DNA from: Histoplasma ohiense
Lineage: Eukaryota; Ascomycota; Eurotiomycetes; Onygenales; Ajellomycetaceae
DNA length: 64,000 nt
Direction of reading: 5' to 3'
Assembly (NCBI GenBank): GCA_017607445.1
Contig: JAEVHH010000003.1
Location: forward strand, 5,580,001-5,644,000
The notes under the pieces were generated by a model. That model was not told the origin of the DNA, did no database searches, and worked only from the letters and a program-made list of their open reading frames with translations. A program made the position numbers and the translations under genes. How positions within the stretch are numbered: the stretch's first letter is position 1; each line of letters starts with the position of its first letter. Shown here one piece after another: positions 45,584 through 55,368 of the stretch.

Positions 45584-46324
45584 TGCAATCGGAGCAACTA
45601 AGGTCATCACCAGGATAGATATCAGTGATACGGCCATGGTGTAGTAACTCGCAGGCTTTGCTTAATCTGGGCAGTGAGGAGCGATTTCCAAATCTAAACA
45701 GTATGAAGAATATATAATGGACAGGTTGAACGAGATCAAGTACATCGCCATTGGTGAGAGGAAGCGATGGGGTGTCATGCAAATTTTGAGCTCGTATCTT
45801 ATTATCTATGAGAAAATTCCTGATAATCATAGCGCCTCTAGAATTTGAAGCTCCAGGCATTTCCTAATCTGGTATCCTGATGTCATAGCTCAAGTTGAGG
45901 CAAAGTGAAAACTGGCATTGCACGTGACAATGGCACCCTTCCAAGGTTTCAAAATGTCTTGGCATTTTGCAGCCTCAGTCTGATTGGATGCATCACGTGC
46001 TAACCCTCCTGATTGGGGCTTCCTGAGAAAATCCATGGATGATCTTGTAAACAACGTTGGACGCCGGCGAAGACCTTGACGTTTTGATTGTTGTCGCGTA
46101 ACGGCGTATACTCTATTCCCTGTTTCAGTTTCTTGAAGACGACAATCTTCTACCTTTCTTTCAATTTTTTGCAGGCTATATCTGATTTACTTTTCATATT
46201 TCTCAATACCTCAAACTGGCGTCCCAGAACGCCCCTCCCCCTGGCTATCTTTAGCAGCCTCTGCAGTCCAGCAAAACAGTAATCTGAGGATAAGTCATCG
46301 GGTGTGGGCAAACATCTTTTGAAC
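45584..46324. promoter_or_regulatory. Divergent promoter of the PEBP gene and Dnm1
   Basis: About 740 bases between two divergent starts. Two CACGTG E-box palindromes are visible (45921 and 45994), and two ATTGG (inverted CCAAT) boxes flank the second (about 45981 and 46011). CACGTG is bound by bHLH factors and CCAAT by the HAP complex in fungi; actual use here is inferred. Confidence 0.45.
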
Positions 46325-48893
46325 ATGGCGTCTTTGGGCGATGATCTGTTGGTCACCGTCAACAAGCTCCAGGATTTGGTTTTCAACACTATTGGCAATG
46401 ATTCCCTAGACTTGCCACAGATTGTATGCACCTTCTTGTCGCTCTCCTATTGCGTTGCTCGGGCTATGAAGAATGGCGTTTACTTATGTTTTTTGATACC
46501 CTAACTACGATTTTGTAGGTTGTTGTCGGTTCACAATCTTCGGGGAAATCTTCTGTGCTCGAAAACATTGTCGGAAGAGATTTTTTGCCCAGGGGAAGCG
46601 GCATTGTTACCAGACGACCGCTAATCCTCCAGCTGATTAATATCCCCAGCGAACGCGATGATCTCCCTGATAACCATGAAGTCCACGTCGCACATACAGC
46701 ATCCAGTGTCGCCGGACAGGAGTGGGCTGAATTCCATCATCAGCCTGGAAGAAAATATACCGATTTCGCCCAGGTCAAGCAGGAAATTGAGAACGAAACT
46801 GCAAGGATAGCGGGAAATAACAAGGGAATCAATAGACAGCCTATCAATTTGAAGATATTCTCGCCGCATGTGCTCAACTTGACTCTGGTAGATCTTCCCG
46901 GGTTGACCAAAGTGCCCATCGGTGACCAGCCCTCCGATATCGAAAAGCAGACGCGCAATTTGATTTCGGAATACATTGCGAAACCTAATAGCATTATTTT
47001 GGCGGTTTCTCCTGCGAACGTTGACCTTGTGAACTCTGAGGCGTTGAAACTTGCTCGCCATGTCGACCCAATGGGCCGAAGGACTATCGGGATCTTGACT
47101 AAGCTGGATCTGATGGACCACGGCACGAACGCTTTAGATATCCTGTCCGGGCGAGTGTATCCATTGAAGCTGGGCTTTATTGGAGTGGTCAATCGATCCC
47201 AACAAGATATCCAAAGTGGCAAGTCGTTGGCGGAGGCACTAACAGCCGAAGCGGAGTTTTTCAGACACCATCCGGCCTACCGAAATATTGCTACTCGCTG
47301 TGGGACTCAGTTCCTGGCAAAAAGTTTAAACACAACATTGATGTCACATATTCGCGATAGGCTACCTGATATAAAAGCTCGGTTAAATACTTTGATGGGC
47401 CAAACGCAGCAAGAATTGGCAAGCTACGGAAACAAACAATTCAACGGCAAGGAACACCGAGGCTCGCTGATCCTGCAGCTCATGACCCGATTTGCATCTT
47501 CGTTTATTTCCTCGATTGATGGAACCTCTTCCGAGATTTCCACAAAGGAGCTTTGTGGCGGTGCGCGAATCTATTATATTTTCAATTCTGTCTTCGGGAA
47601 CTCTTTGGAGACAATTGACCCAACTCATAACCTTTCCGCCCTCGATATCCGAACAGCCATCCGCAACTCTACTGGTCCTAGACCTAGCCTTTTCGTACCT
47701 GAAATGGCCTTTGATTTGCTTGTTAAACCTCAAATCAAGCTTCTCGAAATCCCCAGCCAAAGGTGTGTCGAACTCGTCTACGAGGAACTTATTAAAATAT
47801 GCCATACCTGCGGTTCGACTGAGCTGTCCCGATTTCCCCGCCTGCAAGCCAAGCTCATCGAGGTCGTGTCTGATCTTCTGAGAGAACGACTTGGCCCTTG
47901 CTCTGCCTACGTCGAATCACTCATTTCTATTCAGCGCGCATATATTAATACTAACCATCCAAATTTCCTTGGTGCAGCTTCTGCCATGTCATCTGTGATC
48001 CAGAACAAACAAGAACAAGAGAGGAAATCTGCTATGGCTGAAGATCGACGGAAACGAGAACGACGACGGATGAAGGATCTTGGGGCCGTTAATGGAACAG
48101 CAACCCCGGATGGCGAAGAAGAACAAGATGCCGATGAAAAGTTACAAAATCTGGCAATCCGCGGCCAGAAATCTCATAATAGAAGCAGATCACCCCACAT
48201 TGGTCATGCGCTGGAAAATGGCCATTCCGCCATCACAGCCACGTTAAATGGGCCTCAATCTTCCTCCTATGGTAATGGAACTCAATCAGCTGGAACTGCC
48301 AGAGATTCATTTCTCAACTACTTCTTTGGCAAAGAGGGTGCTCCGACAAGTCAGGGGCAGCTGCCCCAACCACGCCATGCCAATCATTCCACAGAGCCCA
48401 GTTTTAGCCAAAGCTTCCGACGCAATGAAGTAAAATCTCAGACTCCCGCCCAATACCCTCAGGACAATACTGAATATCCCGTATCTTCGGAATACGGCGA
48501 ACCCACATTCCCAGTAGGTTATGTCCCATGACACCTTGCTAAAAATTCCGAAACAATGAATCAAATTAACCCTCTCTCTAGAATGATAACTTAGAACCGG
48601 CACTCACAGACCGTGAAGCCCTCGAAACGGAATTAATTCGCCGTCTCATTTCCTCCTACTTCAACATCGTGCGCGAAACCATTGCTGATCAGGTGCCCAA
48701 AGCCATCATGCATCTTCTTGTCAACCACAGCAAAGAAGTGGTCCAGAACAGACTCGTCAGCGAACTGTATAAAGAGGACTTGTTTCCCGAGCTTCTGTAT
48801 GAGGACGACGGGATCAAGGCCGAACGCGAGAAGTGCGAGAAACTATTGGGCACGTATAAAGAAGCCGCGAGGATCGTTGGAGAAGTTTTGTAA
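46325..48893 (+). CDS. dnm1: Dynamin-related GTPase Dnm1 (mitochondrial/peroxisomal fission) (three exons)
   Basis: Self-assembling GTPase that constricts mitochondria and peroxisomes. Exons are 46325..46423, 46519..48513 and 48582..48893 (2406 nt, 801 residues). GTPase motifs: GSQSSGKSS (G1), DLPGLTKVP (G3), TKLDLMD (G4), preceded by LVTVNKLQDLVFNTIG. The middle/stalk domain has SFISSIDGTSSEISTKELCG and STGPRPSLFVPEMAFDLLVK, which match Dnm1 rather than Vps1. A disordered insert (residues about 520-660) holds the Dnm1-type NYFFGKEG. The last exon encodes the GTPase effector domain: REALETELIRRLISSYFNIV, DQVPKAIMHLLVNHSKEVVQ, ending ARIVGEVL. Introns sit at the GTPase start and just before the effector domain. 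Confidence 0.95.
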
Positions 48894-50743
48894 AATATTA
48901 TCTCTTTTTTATTTTTTGTGGCTGGTAATAATACTATTATTTGATACATATATTGCACGTGATTGTTCTTTCGTACCTCTGGATCTTTGAGCCTTTCTCC
49001 TTTCTCTACAAGTGTCGCCATCTCTCTCGTCTTTTCTCATCATTTGTCTCACTCGGAACAATTCTCATTTATTCCTCTTTTTGCTCCCTTTGTTGAGTGC
49101 CTTTTTTGTTTGATTTGGGTTAATCGCTCACAGGCACAGGTGCATGAGCCCGTTGGGCTGGATGAGTGGGAGGCAAACCAGTCAGTTCCAATAGACAACA
49201 CAGCATCATCGATTATCGGCAGGCATTACATATAGAAAAAGCCCATGATTATACTGAACACACCCTACCGACATGGATCCCCTGGCGAGACCGAGGCAGA
49301 ATATTCCCAAGAGAAAAATGGAGTCTGCACGACGGCCAAGATAAGGAGAGGGTTGGCAGGTTGGTTGCGTTAAGGTTTTCCATCCATAGTTTCTTCTTTT
49401 CTTTATTGTCCGATGATTCCGTGTATATATAGAAACAAATATGACGTTGGATGAAATGTCAATAAGGTTTGGGCATCAGCACTTGTCTAAATTTAAGGGT
49501 CCAAGATTGTTAATCAGCTATCAAAGTTCAGGAATCAGCCATGTCGGGTTTGGTGCCAGGGCAGTATAGAAAGTGGATATTTGCCTTTTGACAGTGCAAA
49601 TCTTTATTATTATCATCTTTCCCTATATGGATAGTAAAGTGTTTGATGTTTTGACATTACTTTTATTACTTACAAGCAGTTTTTACGCTGTATGATGGTG
49701 ATTATTATTTCTACTATATCATCACTTTCTCACATCAAATATTAGTGAAAAATGAATCAAAATACATAAATTGAGTGTTAGATGAGATAGTTGAGATACT
49801 CTGATTGATCACTGATAAATCTGATTAATTATTATCTATATCATTATTTTCTGAGTTGCATTATCATGGTTTTTTCATGATACTTGTAGATTTCAAGCTG
49901 GTCAGTTGTAGTCCGTCTAGTACAGATTAACTTAAATAGACTTAAATCAGCCACTTTTCCAACTAATTACACTGTTGAACTTTACAAAGTGAATTAGACC
50001 TTTTTCAGCCAGATTAGCATGTAGAGAGCTATAAGTCTGTATAGCTGACACTGGAGAGACTTATAGCCCTGAACAGGGTCACTTGAACATGGTTTAAAAA
50101 AGGTGGGTCTGAAAAATAAACCATGCTCAGCCCTTCACTCCCTTACTAAAATCTATAAAATAAACATCTTTTAGTTACACATCCTCAGTATATATTCTTG
50201 ATCAGTTATCATACTTCAATATTCAGAGCCGTTCAACATCTGAAAAGTAGTTATGGACTGGAATTAGTAACTAACTAAGAGTTAGAATCCAGGTTATCTA
50301 AGGAATAGAGCTCTGAAAAATATGATAAAATCACTGTCTCTGAAGCATTCAGAGTATAGAGATGTGTGGGAGATAACTAGTGGCTTAGCACATGTAGTTT
50401 TAAAGAAGAGGTTGACATGGTTTATAGTCAAAACCACACCTATTCCAGCCCAAAAAATTAACTATGTTCAACTTTTTATTAACCACGTTCAACTATATGC
50501 CCCATGCCATTAACTCACTCACTTAACAGATTGTTTAATCATGGCATCGGCATTGGCATTTTGTATACGCGATTGGTTTTCGGCTTTCGTTTCACATTAT
50601 ATGCCTACAACGCCACAGTCATATCTAGGCTGGGCAAGCGGGGTACATATGTATCTGTCGAAATCCCTTTTCCCATTATTTAACTCCATAATTGTCGACT
50701 TGATTTCGTCTCCGTCCAGCTTCTTTTCAGGCTTTTGCTTAAC
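48894..50743. other. AT-rich intergenic island
   Basis: About 1.85 kb. The part from about 49440 to 50520 is strongly AT-rich, stop-dense in all frames and contains a short inverted repeat CATGGTTT/AAACCATG (50089..50125). It looks like decayed repeat DNA or a RIP-affected spacer, but I found no recognisable transposase or terminal repeats. The last 200 bases hold the GMC gene promoter. Confidence 0.45.
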
Positions 50744-52636
50744 ATGTCAACCACGCAGATTCCCACTGCAGCTGATTATGTCATTGTGGGTGGTGGTACT
50801 GCGGGCCTAGTCCTGGCAGCAAGACTGTCAGAGGATCCGGGCACAAGCGTGGTCGTTCTCGAGGCGGGAACAAATCATCTTGAAGATCCCAGAGTGAACA
50901 TTCCTGCTCTCTGGACTACGTTGTTTGGGACGGATGCTGATTGGGCGTTCGCGACAGTCCCCCAGGTGTGTTTCTATCAACTACCCGTCCCTCAGAAGTA
51001 CTGGGGGATGATGCTGAACGGCCACTAACAGTCCAGAGAATAGGTAACACTGGGTGACAGAACCATCAACGCAGCTCAGGGCAAAATGCTGGGTGGTTCC
51101 TCTGGCATCAACGGCCAGGCATTCGTTTCAGCATCAGAGCTTGTAATTGATGCATGGTCCAAACTAGGAAATGAGGGTTGGACTTGGAAAAACCTCCACC
51201 CGTACTACAAGAAGTCGTATACCTTAAATCTCCCTGATGACGAAACGTGCGAGCACCTGGGATTGAACTGGGTTGAGCCCTCTGCCCACGGTTCTTCGGG
51301 ACCCATCCAAGTCTCCTTTCCGGGGCAACTTCAAAACCCGCTTGTGAAGGCATGGGTGGAATTGTTCAAGAGCATTGGCTACGATGTTACTGCCGACCCG
51401 TATTCCGGAGCCTCAACGGGTGGGTTTAGCAGTCTTGCGGCTGTTGATCCCCAAACTAAAACAAGGAGCTATGCTGCGAATACATATGGCCTTGCTGCGA
51501 TGCAACGCCCAGGAGTACATATTGTAACAGACGCCTTCGTCAAGAAAGTGCTGCTAGAAGGCTCCAAACCAGATGTGCACGCGACTGGTGTCGAGGTCGA
51601 CGTTAAAGGTCAGCTTGTCACCGTCAGAGCAAACAAAGAGGTCATTATTACCGCTGGAGCATTGAACACTCCCAAACTACTGGAATTGTCCGGAATAGGA
51701 AACAAGAAAATCCTTCAGAAATATAACATTCCCGTCGTTGTTGATAACCCAAACGTTGGAGAAAATTTGCAAGACCACTTGATGAGCGGAATAAGCTTTG
51801 AGGTTGTCGACGGCGTAGTTACTGGAGATCCACTTCTCCGACAAGAACCCGAAGCTACTCAATCTGCTATGCAGATGTATTCCGAACACAAGGCCGGTCC
51901 AATGACTATCGGGGGGGTTCAGTCAAGTGCCTTGATGCCGATTCTTGAATTTGCAGGTGTCGACGGTCAGAAATCACAGATGCGGTTTTTCGATAAGTAC
52001 TTACCCACTGCATCTACCTTCCAATCCACTGCCCGCGACATCTTCGAAACACACAAAGCGCCTACGTGTGACATGTTTATGTTTCTCGCCCAAGCCAACC
52101 TTCACGAAGCTAACACAAGCTGCTTCGTTGGGACCCGACTCCTCCCCGGTAACTATCTCAGTTTAGGAGTTATGCAGAGCATCCCTTTCTCTCGCGGCCA
52201 TACTCATATATCCTCTGCCAATCCCAAGGATAAGCAAACAATTGACCCCCGTTACTTCTCCCATCCACTGGATATCGAGATCCTGGCCCAAAATCTGCTT
52301 GATGTAGAACGTTTGCACAAGAATGAAGCACTCACCAAATATCTCAAAAAACCAAACGGACGACGAAACCATTCCGACTCCTTCCTCACGGATGTAGAAT
52401 CGGCGAAGAAGTATTTGCGTGACACGGTAACAACGGCGTATCACTTCTCAGGAACAGCTGCAATGCTCCCTGAGGACCAGGGGGGTGTCGTTAATGAGAA
52501 TCTGGTCGTTCATGGAACGCTCAATCTGCGTGTGTGTGATGCAAGTATTTTTCCTGTTATCCCACCTGCCAATCTTATGGCGACAGTATATGCTGTAGCT
52601 GAGCGGGCTGCCGATATCATCAAAACGGATGCGTAG
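50744..52636 (+). CDS. GMC-family FAD oxidoreductase (two exons)
   Basis: FAD-dependent alcohol/sugar oxidase or dehydrogenase of the glucose-methanol-choline family. Exon 1 is 50744..50965 (GTGTGT donor) and exon 2 is 51044..52636 (CCACTAACAG branch, AATAG acceptor); 1815 nt, 604 residues. ADYVIVGGGTAGLVLAARLS is the FAD-binding GxGxxG-type start, with LEAG below. GKMLGGSSGINGQAFV is GMC signature 1 and GALNTPKLLELSGIG is signature 2. The C-terminal active site shows YHFSGTAAM (catalytic His) and PPANLMATVYAVAERAADII (the Asn partner). There is no signal peptide, so it is probably intracellular, unlike secreted aryl-alcohol or glucose oxidases. The substrate cannot be read from the sequence. 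No biosynthetic partners lie next to it. Confidence 0.92.
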
Positions 52637-53070
52637 GCACTTTTTTTGTCACTCCGTATGTGATTAGTCAGGGATGGATTGTTATATCGACTTGGATCTT
52701 GTTTTCGTCGCGCGAGTTGATGGTTCTTATTTTAATTGTTTTGGGCCGGAGAATTCCAATGTTTCCTTACTATCGTGATTGTTACATCCGAGGCATTAAA
52801 GGAATATAATACAATATAAATTATTCCTTAATACTGAGGCAATGTAATATTGATATCCCACCAGAGTTCTCTGTATCCACAAGACACTAGGGGCGGGTAG
52901 AGATTATCATCCATTAGATTAACGCATAAGAAGGATTCTCAGTATGTAAATTAATAGTGGTAGTCTGGGACATATCCCAAAAGAAAACCGAGTCGAAGAA
53001 AAAAACAACTATTCTAAACAGATAAAAGGGTCCCCAAAAAAGCCATGTGTTAGAAAGTGGCAGACTCATG
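52637..53070. other. Convergent intergenic region
   Basis: About 430 bases between the 3' ends of the GMC and transporter genes. AT-rich, with one ACTCCGTA motif at 52651. No gene was recognised. Confidence 0.45.
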
Positions 53071-54704
53071 TCATTGCCTTTTTGTCTTTGCATTCATCTC
53101 CCGCCTTAATCTTGCCCCTTCATACCCATACAACCCCCCACCAGCAAACACCAATACCGCACCTACTAATACTCCACTTACAAGTACATTCCCGAATACG
53201 TATACAGACAGAATTAACGAGACTAGTTTTCGAATGTTAAGCACCACAGTAACCGTCAAAGAAGATGAATTTGCAGAGAGAAGATGCACTCCGCGGATGC
53301 AAACATATTGCGTTAGCCCGTTAAGTATTAGGTATACTATTTGTATGGGCGTTTGACAAAGAAATCGGAAAACTAGGGACTGCTCGGATAGGGTGCGAAG
53401 ATAGGAAACTGCAGGGCTTAGATAATTTCCCGCAGAAAGAAAGGCTACAGTCGTAAATGCCGCTGTAGAAGGGCGCTGTGTGAGGGCGCTGGATGTGGTG
53501 TTTGCGAGCATGGACGTAGCAGAGAGAGAGGTTAGGACGGACGGAGAGGCGAATATTACTCTCAACTGGGATATGAGTTTTGAATAGTACGGAATGAAAA
53601 ATGGGAGGGAGAGAGAATGGGCGTAAAAAAGCGATTCGCGCCAGCTTTTGCGGCCATAAGTTTCAAACAAGCAGTCCGCGTAGACACCTTGAAAGGCACC
53701 AAGGACCATTGCAAGCCCAAGAAGCGCAAATCCAGTTAAACTGGTCAGCAACGCACGGCCGTCATCCTTCCCCGTGCTGAGCGCGATATCTAGAGATTTG
53801 CCCTTGGCACTGGCGTCCGCCAGCGCGGCACATACCACCCCAGCTGTAAGCAATACTACTGCCAGGATCTGAGTTCTTGTGTATGTCTTAGAATTATATA
53901 AGTGGCCGATTATCATCGACGCCACGGGGCCGCCGCTTCGGATGATGATATGAAGCGGGACTGAGATCCTGAATGTGAAGACGAAGTTGTTGATGACGTT
54001 TACAGAGAGGAAGTAAGCGGTATATATCACCCAAGATCTTAGAGGGACTTTCCGAGGCGCAAGGAAAAATGATCGGGGCCCGGCGGAGAATGAGAAGACA
54101 TTGGGAAGGGTGAAGAACGCAGTGAAAGCGAATTGAGTAAATGTTATCAGCACCCCTAGGCGTAGCAATTGTTAGAAAAATTTTCTTCATATATAATCTG
54201 TCGAAAGCCGGAGGAAGGGCTGGCTTTACCAGATTCTGGGTAGTCTCTGCATCAAGCCAATTGGGTCAGCAAACCATCATCGCTTAACGATCACGCCCTG
54301 TCCAAAAGGCAAAACTCACTTGACGATAGCTTCTAGAGCAAATACCTGTCTCAAACGCCTTTGTTAGTACTGGCTTGCAAGAAGAAAAGAAAATTTTCGG
54401 GGAATATCAACAATCGCCCAACTACATTAGAACAGCACCCGCCAAATATCAAGGACACCATGATGCCAATATTCAGCCACACTGGGATAGTCGTCTGAAC
54501 AACTGCCGCTGTAAGGCCATGGCTCTTATCCGTTGTATCCTCGACCTCAGGCTTTCCTTGTTTAACCTCACGTCGCCTATCTCCAGGATCTTTGAGCATG
54601 CTGCTGCGCGACGTAGGGCCATTGCCGTTAGTTGAATCCCGAGTGCCGGTTGCATTGCCCTTCAGCCATTGCGTCTTCGAAGGATCATTTAATGAGTCGG
54701 CCAT
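53071..54704 (-). CDS. UDP-N-acetylglucosamine transporter, Yea4/SLC35B type (four exons, two tiny)
   Basis: Nucleotide-sugar antiporter of the ER/Golgi, supplying UDP-GlcNAc for chitin and glycan synthesis in yeast Yea4. Exons are 54704..54426, 54345..54320 (26 nt), 54246..54230 (17 nt) and 54155..53071; 1407 nt, 468 residues. Splicing yields SLIFGGCCSNVFALEAIVKD then YPESGVLITFTQFAFTAFFT, the family's TM1-TM2 sequence. About ten hydrophobic segments follow, with PLHIIIRSGGPVASMIIGHL and LSANSSSLTVTVVLNIRKLV, typical of SLC35B transporters. The N-terminal 60 residues are polar and cytosolic. An alternative start lies at 54773. The micro-exons are required to keep the conserved LEAIVK/YPESG segment. 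Confidence 0.9.
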
Positions 54705-55368
54705 GAGTTCGTCTTGTATAGTTTCACGCGCACGGCTAATTGGCCTATATAGCTTAAGATTAAAGTAAGTCAATGCTTACGGCGCATGGAGTGCAGAGTT
54801 CACAGCAGTCGCTGGGGAGAAGAGGGAGCGGCAACGAACATTCCAAACCGATGAACTAGCCTTCAAATTCAGCCTACCCAACAACCCCGTGGGTTGGTTC
54901 CAATCGGGACGAATGATGTAGCTGTCAGGGCATTGTTGGAGGAGTTTGCTGTGTTGGCCTTGATGTTTGGATCCTTGGGTGTACAAGCCAGGGGCGTTTG
55001 GTCAATTCGGAATTATATTTGGTGCGAGAAGCTAAATGTATCCATCACATCATCCAGATCACTATTTACGTGCAATCAATGTATATTCCTTGACCTTCTG
55101 AATCGTGCTTGTATTGTTAAAATAAATCAAAATATTTTTTTTGGTATTAGGAAATGGTCATATTATAATACTCGGCGCCTCTCCGGCTCAAGTAAAATTA
55201 TATCATATCCTTCAGTCAAATACCCAAATTCTATTCTCAAAATCTGACACCAAGTAAAAGAAATATGAACAGGATATATCCTCCCAAGACTCCCTCAAAT
55301 CCATCAACCCACGCCAAAGTTAACAAAATAACGTATGCAAGATACTACATGAATCAGGCAAAATCAAA
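54705..55368. other. Intergenic, promoter of the transporter gene
   Basis: About 660 bases between the transporter start and the 3' end of Rad17 on the same strand. AT-rich near 55100-55250. No gene was recognised. Confidence 0.45.

Noticed and set aside
46325..48893. Calling the dynamin Vps1
   Set aside because: SFISSIDGTSSEISTKELCG and NYFFGK are features of Dnm1, not of Vps1.
50541..50810. Plus-strand frame overlapping the GMC start
   Set aside because: Overlaps the FAD-binding start in another frame and contains no family motif.
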